Origin: Morinoia aosen
Lineage: Eukaryota > Arthropoda > Malacostraca > Amphipoda > Talitridae
Direction: 5' to 3'
DNA: 64,000 nt
Assembly: GCA_030386875.1 (NCBI GenBank)
Contig: CM059567.1
Span: 55,288,020-55,352,019 of the forward strand
Positions 12,671 to 24,440 of this stretch are shown here, piece by piece (positions within the stretch are counted from its first letter, which is position 1; each line of letters begins with the position of its first letter). Made by a program: the position numbers and the translations under genes. The notes below the pieces were generated by a model. That model had not been told where the DNA came from, searched no databases, and was given only the letters and a program-made list of their open reading frames with translations.

Positions 12671-13733
12671 CTCATGTTAAGATATTGGGGATTTATACTA
12701 ATTTTATTTCCATGACCTCCTGTTAAATTTTCATGGTGGAAAATAACTTGAAAGAATGTAGAAATACAAATTTATCCTTATCATACAATTCTTGGAAATT
12801 TTCAATTTTATTGACTACTGAACAGTCTGGGAATAAAATGGAACTTTTGAGGTATCAATATACAGAACACAAACAATATATTATTATTCTACGTAACTTA
12901 GGATATTTTTTCTTAGAACACTAGGAGTTCATCTGAAAATATCATGTAAGAGTGTGGGAAAAAATAATCTTTCTCTTTATCTATTTTTGGGATGTTTTCC
13001 CTACTCAAAAATTCTAATTTTTCAAGAGTTTTCCAGAAACTAAGATAATTTTCAATATTTATAACACTATAATTATTAATTTTAAAATTTGAATTTGAAT
13101 AATTGTAAAAGCTCAAACTATAACGTCAGCCAAATTAAAAAAGAGACTCCCCAAATTAAAAATAAATGTAATACATCGCTGATTAGTTTCAATTTTTAAG
13201 AATCAGAAGCTTTCCTTCTAAGACGTGGAGTTATCCTGATGCCGGCTTTCCTTGGAGAAATTTTTGAAAATAAAATTGAGAATATCTGATGGAAAAAATT
13301 TGTAGAAGTATTTGCAAATTTTTCAGTAATACTTTGTTAGCGTTACTGTCTGCGTTGAGTAGTTTGACGCAGAAAATTCACAGATCTTTCCTTTTAATTT
13401 AAAGACAGACAAAACATATTATGAAACAAATCTCCATGCATTTATTGCTCAAAAAATGTTGCAATATACATCGGTCTTGCAAAATATTTTGTAGAAAATC
13501 AGAAAGAAACATCGTACATGGGATTTATCGCTCATCATGCAGAATTTCTGAAATAAAACAAAATTCAATGGCAGATCCTGCAGCCCTTTTAGCTATTTTG
13601 TTTGAATTTTCCTCAGAAATTTATAGTATGCAAAAGAAAACCCTGAATGAGAAGCATGGCTGCATGATATGTACGTCAGGGCAGAGAAGCCTCCTTGACA
13701 TCCCAACACGCGGGCTTGCAGCGATGTTCCTCC
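12671..13733. other. very AT-rich stretch, no gene seen
   Basis: No domain or splice-supported exon is visible. Short frames at 12733-12924 and 12913-13116 (minus) reflect AT-rich composition. Confidence 0.5.
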
Positions 13734-13741
13734 CTCTCGTC

Positions 13742-13921
13742 CAGCGGTTCTCAACCTTTTTTCGCCCTGCACCCCTAAAGAAACACTCGAACTTTGCACC
13801 CCTTGAAATAAAATTGTTAACGTATAGCCAATATCCTATTATTTAACTGGACTTTTCTTGCAGCTCCTAGAATATCGTCTCGCATCCCCAGGTGTGAGCC
13901 CCCCCAGATTAGGAACCCCTG
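13742..13921. mobile_element. hAT-type MITE (180 bp)
   Basis: The left end starts CAGCGGTTCTCAACC. The right end, read on the other strand, starts CAGGGGTTCCTAATC, so the two share CAG.GGTTC as terminal inverted repeats. The element is flanked by CTCTCGTC (13734-13741) and CTCTTGTC (13922-13929), an 8-bp target duplication with one mismatch. CAG.GGTTC ends with 8-bp duplications are the established signature of hAT transposons. There is no transposase frame; a 141-codon frame at 13421-13846 only runs into the element by chance. The single mismatch suggests a moderately old insertion. Confidence 0.82.
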
Positions 13922-13929
13922 CTCTTGTC

Positions 13930-15396
13930 GCATGTCAATTCCGGACCAACACTTTCTTTCTGAACAATCCGACTCTCTTTTTAGCGCTCCGTGGTGACGC
14001 GTTTCTTTTATTAGCAATCGAGTGCGCTTTTTGATGTCTTCGAGAAAATTTCACTATAATTTTATACCATTTTAAGCCCTGAAAGAAGTATAAGTGAATT
14101 TTTTATACACCAGGGAAAAAGTTCGTTGTTTTAACATTCATTTGGAAACCCGGGCCTGAATGTGAAATACGAGTTGATTTGATTTGTTGACATTTTCGAA
14201 AAATTGACATCGTGGTTGCATGCAACATCGTTTGAGCGTCATCGGCCTGTAGGAAAAGGAGCGGTGATTATAGGATGCAAACACATTGCTCGCCTCTCAC
14301 ACTGTCGCTTTCTCTGCAGCTTATGTCTTTGTACAGCGAGTAAACTAATCGGTCAACTGACAAACGTGGGAATATTTGGATACCATGATCTACTTTTGTT
14401 GATTTCGGTGTCAACTCTCAGATATAGTGCACAACATGGTTAATTTCAAAGCATTTTTCCACAACAAATACCGACACTGCAGTGACAAATTTCTACGTAT
14501 CCCACATTTTTTACACCAAAACGAAGCAGAATAATGTGAACCGTTGCAGGCGAATTCTAAAAATTAGAATTATTCCCTAGATATCAATGCTAAGCTCTCC
14601 TCTTTAGCGACATGAGATGTGGGCGGTTGCATAATATTGTAACATGCTTCGCCTGATATACTTCAGGGTTTATTTATCGTAGACTAAATCTAGGCTCCCG
14701 AGCGCTGGAGTGAGCCCATAGGCCTCGGAAGGGGCGACTAATGAGAATGTGCGTGCGTGAAATTGTCCTGGCGTAGCGCCGTGGCATGGACGGGGCAAAA
14801 AAGGCCACACGTCCGTCACAGGGTCGCTCATGTCGGGACCCATGTCGGATGCCCGCTCTGTGGACGTGGCAGGCCCGCTTCACGTCATGACAGTCCACGC
14901 CGGAAAAATCGACCGTAATTAGTCGCTCCTCGAATGGACTGAACGCCGGGCGCACAGAATATTCCTGCTGGGATACACAAAAAAGGGTTATGGAGAGCGG
15001 TCAAAAAATTGGTCCTCATGTCTTAGATGCGGTGATAAGCGACATCAGAGCACCTGCAGTGCATGAGAGTGAATATCACGTGGTCATGAATTTTGGCTAC
15101 TAGTTCATCTCATCATAAGCCTCAAATTCTCAAATACTTGTACAATTAGAAGTGCATGGGACCTCTCAATTGGGTTGGATTCCGCCGAACGATGTAGAAT
15201 AAACTAAAAATCAAAACCGGAATGACTTCTCAGTGACGTTACAAGAGTTTTCAGACTTGGCCCTATTTAAGAACTGCTGATAAAGTTATGAGAAACATAA
15301 TCTTTCTTTGTGTACATTCGCTTAAATAAAAAGATTTGCAAAATATTTAACCTTCAACATTTTCTAAAATAAATTGCTGTATAGTAGGTAGGTATT
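13930..15396. other. no supported genes
   Basis: A GC-rich patch at about 14690-14950 has a 93-codon minus-strand frame with arginine-rich composition but no recognisable domain. The rest is AT-rich and unremarkable. Confidence 0.5.
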
Positions 15397-15507
15397 GAGA
15401 AACAATACTTCATGCGATCGATCGAGAAACAATACTTTATGCGATCGATCGAGAAACAATACTTCATGCGATCGATCGGGAAACAATACTTTTTGATGCA
15501 AGCATCG
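15397..15507 (+). repeat. 27-bp tandem repeat, nearly four units
   Basis: Units start at 15397, 15424, 15451 and 15478. Each reads GAGAAACAATACTTCATGCG then ATCGATC. The doubled GATCGATC gives each unit a small palindrome. The last unit breaks down after AATACTTT. Confidence 0.9.
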
Positions 15508-18500
15508 ATCAAGGTGGCTGCATCGCCTCTGAAAAGCTTACGGAGGAAAACATAGTTTTCTGCATACCTCTCAAAAACATTTAATACTTTAAAATTTTAA
15601 AGTAATCTTTGATGAATCATGTGTGTGTCACATTAACATAGTGCCAAGAGAAAAATGTATGAATTTCTGCAAGGAGCATTTGTTTCCTAAAAATAGACTG
15701 CTGCTGATCAAAAGCGTAGTTATTATGTAGCATTTACACACATAAACTTATAGAAAAATATCTACATGTATTATTATTCGAGGCCTCAGCGGAGGTAAAA
15801 AGATGTCTGTCAAATCTGCTCCATATAAGGGCGCGGGCGCTAACAATCTTTCTCTTACTATCCAAATTGCTGAGTCACCAAAGTATGTGATTCTTGCTCG
15901 CCAATGACGGTCGGTGATCGAGTGTCAACGGAGTATCTGACGAAGGAGACCCCGTATGTGTTTAGTCATTTTGATACGTCTTTAATTAGCTGAATTTTGT
16001 AGGGAATTGCCTGAACTGAATTCTAATGAGCGTATGTTATCTGAGCGTAAATTGTCGACAATTATGTTTTACATAATTGAGCTTTATTTTTATTTTCCTG
16101 GCTACGTATAAATAGGTTCTTTTGCTTTCAAAAATTTTACAACAACTAGGGAAAATTTCCGAACCAGTTATGGCTACCAATCAGAGCATATCAATCATGA
16201 ATAATTCTTGAATAGTGCGCCATAAGGCAAAAATATTTTAATGACTTCTACAGCATCAAGAAATCTCCTTCCAACCGAACAGATTACCTTTCACGCTAAA
16301 ATCGAATTTCAAAGAATGGGTAAATGAACGAGACAGAGGATGTAAAACAAGAAATAGTTTTTAAGCTCATATAAATTTTGAAAATAAAGGGAGAATTCAA
16401 GAGTAAATTAGAAACTCAAAATGTGGACAACGTATTTCATTATGCGAGTACATTTTTTTTTGCCACGCAGGAACACAAATCATTCATAGACTTTGACATC
16501 TGGTGGCTTATCGTAATTAATGCAAGATGTTTCTATTTCTGAAGAATATTTTCTGCTATGGAAAAAGCGTTAAGAAATTTAGTTAGGAAAACCAACTTCT
16601 GCCGTGATTTGGTAATTGTAAACATTTATGTTGGTGCGAGTGTAACATAAAACTGACTTGTGCGGAGCAGTTGCTTGACGCTGGGAGACGTTTTGACGAT
16701 CGAGGAAAGTTAAAAGGTTGATTTATTATAGCCAGTTTTGCTATTAAAATCAGGAATAATTTATTTTAACATTTTATCTCAGAAACTGAATAAAAGACTA
16801 AAACATGAGGAAAGTTTTGTAATCGCCGTACGTTCAAATTTGTTGTTAGAGCGATGAGAGCACTCGTCGTTGCAATAGTTTTAGACTCACGAGTTTCAGA
16901 CTTAGCTGAGGTACAACTATAAAACCAGGAAATACGCTAACAAAATTATTTCCGTTCTGTGACCTTAGTTCGATGAAAAGTTGATCGTTTTCAATAACAG
17001 ATGCGTAGTGAGCGTCTGAATTGAATAAAAGTTTTTTCTCTACATGTTTGAATTCTCATTTCCTTGATGTAACAGAGCCATGGCGTAGACATTTATACAC
17101 AATTTAATTCAGCCATAATGATAAGTTGTACCATAAAGAAGGCGGAAATATTCATTTTTGATAGTAATAAAATTCTTACAGCGATAAATACAATTCAGTA
17201 AAATTTTAAAAAATTCAAGACGGGCAGTAAAAAATTGATGTCCATAACATGTCCGATCGTAAATGAAGGTATGAGCGGCAGCTGATCGAGAATAAGCTAT
17301 GTGGAGCACGGTGCTTGGGAGCATTCATGGTACGTTCATAAATTATACACAGTACACAGCTTATCCAACTCATACAATCTATACTATAATAACAGCTGCA
17401 TCCGTCTGTCTGTTCGAAGCCAGCCGAAAGTGTGTGATGAGCGTACCTGTGATACAAGCTCGGCCTCATCAACTCTCGAGAGATTGAATTTTTTATTTCT
17501 TACGGCCTTTCTTTCATTTCGCCTTCTTTCTTAGTTCAAATGAAAAAGGATAGACTAGTAATAATAACAACAGCAGTGCGACAATGTAGCATCTCGGTTT
17601 AAGTTTGCATGTCACCATTGTCTTCCTCTGAACGTGATCAGCATCTTCATCAGAATTTCCATAATCGTAAATATTGTTCTAAGCGCTACACTTCTGCCAT
17701 CTGCAACAATATTAGCATGGAATACAGCTGCTTATCATCGGTGATGAAAATTGTTGAACCAGAAGTGGACCATGTATATAGGAGCATCATCATGGTTGTC
17801 ATCATCAGTAATGGTAAATTAACAGAACTAATAGGTCTGGAGCAATGCTTATATGCATCATCAGCAACATGAATGGTTTCTACAGGTGATTACGAGTTAC
17901 AATTTTTTATGATGAAATCGATGCTTGTACTAATCCCTTTTCCTCACGTTTATTATTCTGTACTGAGAATCGCAGAGATAGCAGAAAAAGGTCTCTTATA
18001 AACCCTGATATAAGCAACACTCACTATATGGAGTCATAAGCACATAAGCGTCGTTCATGCTAGCAATATTATTTCACTGCATCAAAAAACATCAACATCA
18101 GCCGAAAGAAGACAAAAATCAGCTTTAAAATGACCGTCAGTGAGAGCGTCAGCATGAGCAACAGCTGCTGATCGCGGGCCTGATCATGGAAGGCCGGATC
18201 CAGAGAGCGATTGTCTGACGAAGGCAGTGGACTTCGCTAAGCCCTGGAATGTCGCCTCCGTCATAAATTGCCATTTGATCGCTCCGGAGACGCGCTTCAC
18301 CTCGACAGAGTCTCACGAGCAAAAAATTTCCTCTCACGAGCAAAAAATTTCCCCATTGAAACTCTGAAGGGCTAAGTAGAGTCAGATCACCATTGGTATT
18401 CCATAAATCCGAAGGAGAGTTCAAGTTTGCGGTCCTGCTTCGGACGAACAAGGCGACACACGCCGTACTAATGAGAGCTTCGGTGATTAAGCCAGTATCG

Positions 18501-19494
18501 ACGCAATTATAAAGATGAGTACTTAATAGGCGAAACTGGTTCGATCTCAGGACTGGATTTTTTGTGCCATTGGAATGAATGTCGAACATGGTGAACTCGG
18601 CGTGTCAACGATGCGGACACGACACGCCAAAGTAGATGGGTCGCCTATTTTCGGGCTCGATATCACAAAATTATTCCGCTATTTAATAAGAAGCCAAACT
18701 ACAGTTGAGATTCCAAGTTTTGGGGCAAACTAAAGTGTAATGTATTTCAGGTAACTGATAATGCGTTTGAGATGTACACAAACGTAAGTACAGGTATCGC
18801 CTATATTAAACTCACGCAAGAGGAGTTTATATTGTGTCGATATCTTTATATAATTGAGAAACTACTCAAAATTTTCTACATCCAAGCTGACGAAGACCAT
18901 ATATTTAATCCTAGTAATATTGCCTAAGCTATCAGGGATTTTGGGAACGATCCCTTGAAGTTTACGAGCATAGGTGCGCATTTTAAAGTTTTGTTGTGCT
19001 CTTAAACAGGCGAGGAGTAAAGAAGATAATTTCTACTGTACATATTTATTACACATCTCTGTAATTCGGAAAATTTTTACTGAACTTTTTGGAGAAAAGA
19101 TGCGAATATATCACAAGAAACGGAAAAATATGAGAGGTTTTAACTGGCTTTAGTCAGCCGACGTCATTTAAAAGAGGACTGCAAGGACGGTTGAAAATGT
19201 TGTAAACTTCGCCTCTCTTGTCGGTTCTTAGGTTTCTATTTACAAGTGAGTGTATTTATTTCCGAAGATAAAAGCGTTACGGAGCTGAATAATGATATAT
19301 AATAAAAATAATAGCAATCTCGTCGGTGCTCAAGGACCAAGCCATTTGAGCGTACTGCTATTTATATCGATTCATCATAATATTGTGCTGAGCTTGCGAA
19401 AATAAAAGGTAAATATATGCACCTATTTATGACCTTGTATTTTGTAAAGGAAAGACTGATTTTGTTCTTTATTTTCAACTTTGCAGACTGTTAA
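15508..19494. other. about 4 kb without supported genes
   Basis: Mostly AT-rich. Around 18149-18589 a GC-richer patch has a 146-codon minus-strand frame containing a 21-bp tandem duplication (CTCACGAGCAAAAAATTTCC, about 18312-18353), which gives a repeated GNFLLVR peptide. No domain is recognisable and I do not call it a gene. Open frames around 17109-17534 on both strands overlap each other and are treated as noise. Confidence 0.45.
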
Positions 19495-19520
19495 CTGAAG
19501 ACGGAGCTAGTCTCCAAAAC

Positions 19521-21257
19521 GTTTTGTAGAACTAACGGACTTAGTTTTCAAATTTATAGTTCGTGAGAAATCTTAATTAAATATAATTTCAATACGTGGG
19601 GCTTCCTTCTTTTTAAAATTTCTAATGATCATTCGCCTTCAGAAAAGTAACTTTCCTGGTGCCCCTAAGATTAATGCAACAATGAAAAAACAGTTTTTTA
19701 TGCTTTCTCACATTATAACCTTGAAAATGACTAATTCTGAATTGAGATGCACTAGCCCATAATTTCGACAGCGTCATGAGTGATGGCTGCCGGGCGGTTC
19801 AATGTCACCGATGCGAACTGCTCAGCGAAAACCCCTGAAGCGGCGCTTTATGGCTCAGTCCCACATAATAAAGAGGACCATTTGCGTTTCCCCGGCGCCC
19901 AATAACAAACAAGGTTTATGGTCGCTCTCGTCAGATCGCCGTCCTTTAGACAGGATGTGCAACACTCCAGCAGTTGCTTGTCGCAGGCTGGCTACAGCGA
20001 GCAGAGGGAAGCGCGTATGCTGCTAAAAATTCACCATCTCCTTAATCTGCATATCATCTGCCATGGGACGTGTTCGTGAACGTGCTGGCAGTCGCTACTG
20101 CTTCTGCATGTTGGCAGCTTCGTTCAAACGCAGCTAACGAAATTTTTAATGCATCCGCAATTGTAATCTGAATAATTACAGGATGGCTGAATAATATCTC
20201 TCTGAAATAAAGGATGATATTATTCATGGCAAATATTGACTCTGAGACAAAAATTAGAATGTATTCAGTTGGTGGGTGGTCTCAGGCAATGAAATGAAAG
20301 CAAGTGTTACCTAATAAATTTTCTCCAAAATGGCATGTATCGGCATTGTTTCGTGTATGGATTATGCAAATGTTTCAATAAATTTTTGTATAGGAACCAG
20401 TGTCTCAGCTCTGCTTTGGTACTGAGTGTGCTGGAAAATGAGCAGCGTTTTCGCAGTGAGGAACAACGAGTCTGCTCGCAGCTCTCCTTATTTTACTGCC
20501 TCGGTTGTATAAACTTGAAGGTATGATAATTCTCCTGTGATTCAAAGACATGACGTCGTCGGACACCCGAGTGGTGGAAATTTGTTTTTTCATAATGTAA
20601 GTAATATTTTTATTGATTGCTTACGTGGCATTCTTGAGTGTGTATTTGTGTGAATTGCTGCCTCTACCGAGAGACGGAGGTTTTTATAGCTGGACTCTAG
20701 GTTCGTTACACATTTGGACTGTAGTAAATTATTCGTCGCTAAGAAATCTTGGAGTTTTAGCGCCGTCAAGATCTACATAATGAATTTTAAAGCATCTGAA
20801 ACAATATTGTGGGATACTAACAGACTCAATTAGTACTCCAATGGGGTTAAGTTTTGCAAACGCAAGTTTGATGCGCTGTGGAACAAACATTTAGACGTGC
20901 ATTCAAATTAAGATTTTCCTCATTCTTCAAATGAACATTTATGAGGATGCTTGAGCAATTGCTTGAACGAACATTTATCTACAAAAGGCATGCAAAAGAC
21001 GACGTTACTTTGTAACTTTCTAAACGAGAACACCATGAGTGCAACATCTCAAAATTTGCTACACATACTATAAACACTAATTTACAGACACATGTTACTT
21101 CAGATTTTGCATGAGGCATCAAGTTCTTAATTTTTTTCGACCCCTGCGGTTTTTCTTTTGAATCTCTCAGTGCACGACCTTCCGTGCTATGCATATGCAC
21201 TCTAAACTGGGTCATGACACCTTGATTAATGATGTATATTCATGACACACTTTTGTC
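19521..21257. other. no supported genes
   Basis: AT-rich sequence with a GC-richer patch near 19800-20030 and scattered short frames (19802-20026, 20335-20526, 20979-21215 minus). None shows a recognisable motif. Confidence 0.5.
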
Positions 21258-21475
21258 TGTCGGTTTGTGACAACTGGACACACAGAAATGTGTCAGTTTG
21301 TGACAAATGGACACACTAAAATGTGTCAGCTTGTGGCAACTGGACACACACAAATGTGTCAGCATGTGACAAATGGACACACTAAAATGTGTCAGCTTGT
21401 GACAACTGGACACTCAAAAATGTGTCAGTTTGTGACAACTGGACAAACGTAAGCGTGTTTATTTGTGACAAAATT
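21258..21475 (+). repeat. 33-bp tandem array with 66-bp alternation
   Basis: Units of 33 bp start at 21258, 21291, 21324, 21357, 21390 and 21423, each reading TGTCAGTTTGTGACAACTGG then ACACACAAAAATG or similar. Units 2 and 4 carry AAATGG and CACTAAA, while units 1, 3 and 5 carry AACTGG, so a two-unit higher-order period exists. The period is a multiple of three and keeps an 11-residue repeating frame open (21267-21452), which is not evidence of a protein. Confidence 0.92.
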
Positions 21476-21985
21476 TATCACATCACAGGGCCACGCAACG
21501 AGCTTGCGAGTGGGGCAAAAGTTTGAGGGCTTAGTCGTAGAAATCATTTGAAAGTGTTCCTTAACTTATTTATTCAGTGAGTGCAACTGCATTAATCAAC
21601 AAAATCAACGAAAAACTGTCAAGAAATCTGTGAGCGTGAAGACAACTACATTTATCTTATGAAACTCCAAGCTTGTGGCAAAGCAAAGGTGAGGTGTGAC
21701 CTTTCATCGTACAGGCTTACTTTTCTTCTCCATTTTCGTTAACTGCGCTCAACGTTATCCCATTATCTGGGATGATAAACGTATGACGTTGAAATAAATT
21801 GATAGTTAATTACTTGAAGCACTGAAGATGTTTTTTCATACTATTATGTGACTCTGTAACACTTTAATCAATTGGAAAAAATAATAGCTTTTTTACGCTT
21901 TTCATACGTACATATATATTTGATGTTCGCATCAGTTTAAAATGAAGTTGATACTTCATAAGATGCACTTGTTCTGTACGTTCAT

Positions 21986-22240
21986 ATGAACAGCACAAGA
22001 AGTGCAGAAATCATTGCAAGACTACATTCAGAAGGGATATTTGCCCGGGAAAAAACACGAAGTCGTGTAGAAATTAGCCGCAGAGCACTTAATAAATTGA
22101 AGCCAAATCAGGTTAGCAATTGACTTAATTTTAGAACGGCCAATCACAGAGTATTTATGGCTTGGTCTACAACACGCAGAACTGTGCTCAGCTTACGTAA
22201 AAAAAATGAGGTAACTGAACTTTATTATCACAATTTGACG
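21986..22240 (+). pseudogene. possible Tc1-like helix-turn-helix remnant
   Basis: An ATG at 21986 opens a frame of 45 codons beginning MNSTRSAEIIARLHSEG and containing RVEISRRALNKLK, with a stop at 22121. The same frame then continues open for a further stretch (to about 22240). The pattern (R/K-rich, IIA.LH.EG, then ISRRA) resembles the N-terminal helix-turn-helix of Tc1/mariner transposases. That is family knowledge applied by eye; no DDE domain follows. It could equally be a short chance frame. A GTTAGC immediately after the CAG codon at 22109-22111 is a possible, weak splice donor. Confidence 0.25.
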
Positions 22241-22378
22241 GATTGGCTCGGCGCCGTAGCGACACTTTGCATTTAACGGATCAATTTTTTATAAATGCCA
22301 AAGAAGATAAACATTTTTCTTGCTATGCGCAATGTTGGCCTGAAACGTAGATTTGTTTGACAAATTCATACCTTTATT

Positions 22379-22480
22379 TCAAGTCTGAGTAATTTCAGCG
22401 CGCCAGTATATATTTACATGCGACAGTTAACAGTTGCGAGTTGTCAAGCATACTTGAGCAAGAATGAAACTCATTTAGGT
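22379..22480 (+). repeat. dispersed repeat, copy 1 of 2
   Basis: Shares TCAAGTCTGAGTA, a TTCAGC-like block, then CATACTTGAG, an AAGAATGAAACTCATTT block and GGCCGCT downstream with 24348-24440, in the same orientation and order. Identity is only moderate, so this is an old copy of some unnamed interspersed repeat. Confidence 0.5.
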
Positions 22481-22929
22481 TTGCCCACGATATGTGGCCG
22501 CTTAATTTGTAAAACTGAAAATACTCGAAGTATTTCTTATCATTCTAATCCTGCGGAATTAATTGAACTGGCTCAGTACGAGTTAAATTTAACATTTTTT
22601 GTATTAAATTGCTATAAGCATTCAATTTTCAACCCGCTGAAATAAATTAAAGACGAAAAGGATTATTCCTTGTAATTTTATTAAATTTTTACTTCACTGG
22701 TAGCAAATATAGATGAGAGCTTATTTATATTTCATTTGGCTTATGTTCTTAATTGAATTCCTACTGTTATAGGTGACATTAATGTACAGGTTGTGCTCTT
22801 GTTTCACTCACAAGATACACGTGAGGCTCTAAAAGAGCTGCCGTGCAACGCAGTCGTGCCGGAAAGCGTAAAATATAGAATGTGCAATTCCAGGTCATCG
22901 ATCCAATTTTTCTGTTGCCATCCAGAAAA

Positions 22930-23108
22930 ATGAGCATATAATGAGCATATAATCACCCAGGTTATAATGAGCATATAATCACCCAGTGAGCATATAATCA
23001 CCCAGATTATAATGAGCATATAATCACCCAGTGAGCATATAATCACCCAGAATATAATGAGCATATAATCACCCAGATTATAATGAGCATCTAATCACCC
23101 AGTGAGCA
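22930..23108 (+). repeat. compound tandem array (GAGCATATAATCACCCAG)
   Basis: The core TGAGCATATAATCACCCAG recurs seven times or more. It is followed either directly by the next TGAGCAT or by an (A/G)(T/A)TATAA linker, which gives units of about 19 and 27 bp that alternate. One unit carries CATCTAATC instead of CATATAATC. The minus-strand frame at 22804-23064 only translates the repeat. Confidence 0.93.
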
Positions 23109-24347
23109 ACGCTGCCTTGATTAGTGTTTCTTCTTTTCTTAGCAGAAGTTTTCCCTGGGATTTTCACATAGTTTCCAAAGATGTTCGGGGCTTATGAAAC
23201 TAAATTTTGTGATATGTTTTGGCGCTATTTGATTCATCTGCTTGACAGATAGAGTGGTCCGTTGTCTCGATCATGCCATCTCAGAGTAAGACTGCTGCAC
23301 TTACATTTTTTGTTAACATATATTGGCGTCAAACAAGAGCTAGAGACTTTATTTCTTCTCCGCCTTGTGAGCTTTATCTTATCAGGCTGGCATGGTCTAC
23401 GTGTACTAACTTCATCGTACTTTTGTCTGTAGCGTTGTCCAGTTAATGACCGTTGATGAATCTGTCCCTGGAAATATACATCGAAGGAAAGTTATCGTAT
23501 TGGTTGCGTAAAATGATGAATATAATGAGCCAAAATTGTTGGAATTTTTTCGTCCAAAGTTTTTTCGTGAAAATAAAATCGAATTACAGTGCAGCAAGCA
23601 TCACGCTACTTGAATTGTTCTGCTAAATACGCATTATTCAGTTCCTATTCAAAAAGACACTTTCACTTATAATAAAAAAATTCATTATTTAGGTACAGCT
23701 GAGTTAACACAACAATGAGGAATTGATTGGAGAGATAAAGTAGAAGATAATTCTATCATTTATACTTCAGAAATAATGCCGTGTTGAGCTAAAGTTATAG
23801 AGTAAAACTCTGTAAGGAACAACTATAAAATTGTAAGACAACTTTGAATATAATTGGAAAAATAAAATTAAGCATTGTGACTGTCGCTAAATTTATTTTA
23901 TTAATAATATTAGGTTTAATTCATTTAAATTTATTTTCGTTTTTGAGGTATGGGCGACTGCTTAAGGCCTTCAGTGATATAATTTTGCAGTAATTGTTTG
24001 CAGAATTTTTCCACGAAGGTATTCCAAGACTTACTCTGCTCGCAAAAAGTACAAGTTTTTAAATAGTCAGCAACAACTAAACCAAATTTTATTTATAGTT
24101 TCAATGATATTGATTTTCACAATTTTACACTCGTGAAGATATTATTTCATGGGCTCAAATTAAAAGAACTATTTAGTTGTAAGAATGCACTCATTTAAAT
24201 TTTAATGAACTGTAGTTTTAAGCTATCCCATGCCATACATCCTAACCATTACTTCAAATCAATCGGAGATGAAATCGAAAATTCTCGCACGAAGACCATT
24301 TTGGACGGCGGGCTTCATGTGACTCTCACGAAACACGCGCAGTATTG

Positions 24348-24440
24348 TCAAGTCTGAGTACTTCCAGCACAGTTATGAGTTACCCTCATACTTGAGTATG
24401 AATGAAACTAATTTGAGCATGAATGAAACATCTCGCCTCA
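24348..24440 (+). repeat. dispersed repeat, copy 2 of 2
   Basis: Diverged counterpart of 22379-22480. It has TCAAGTCTGAGTACTTCCAG, then CATACTTGAGTATGAATG and GGCCGCTCAC, in the same order. No terminal repeats or target duplication were identified. Confidence 0.5.

Noticed and set aside
13421..13846. 141-codon plus-strand frame
   Set aside because: It runs into the hAT-type MITE and has no domain; the end of the frame is transposon sequence.
18149..18589. 146-codon minus-strand frame, the longest outside arrays
   Set aside because: No recognisable domain, an internal 21-bp tandem duplication, and no splice or promoter context. A chance frame in a GC-richer patch is more likely.
21258..23108. 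CRISPR-like appearance of short regular repeats
   Set aside because: The repeats are contiguous with no unique spacers, no cas genes are present, and the genome is eukaryotic.
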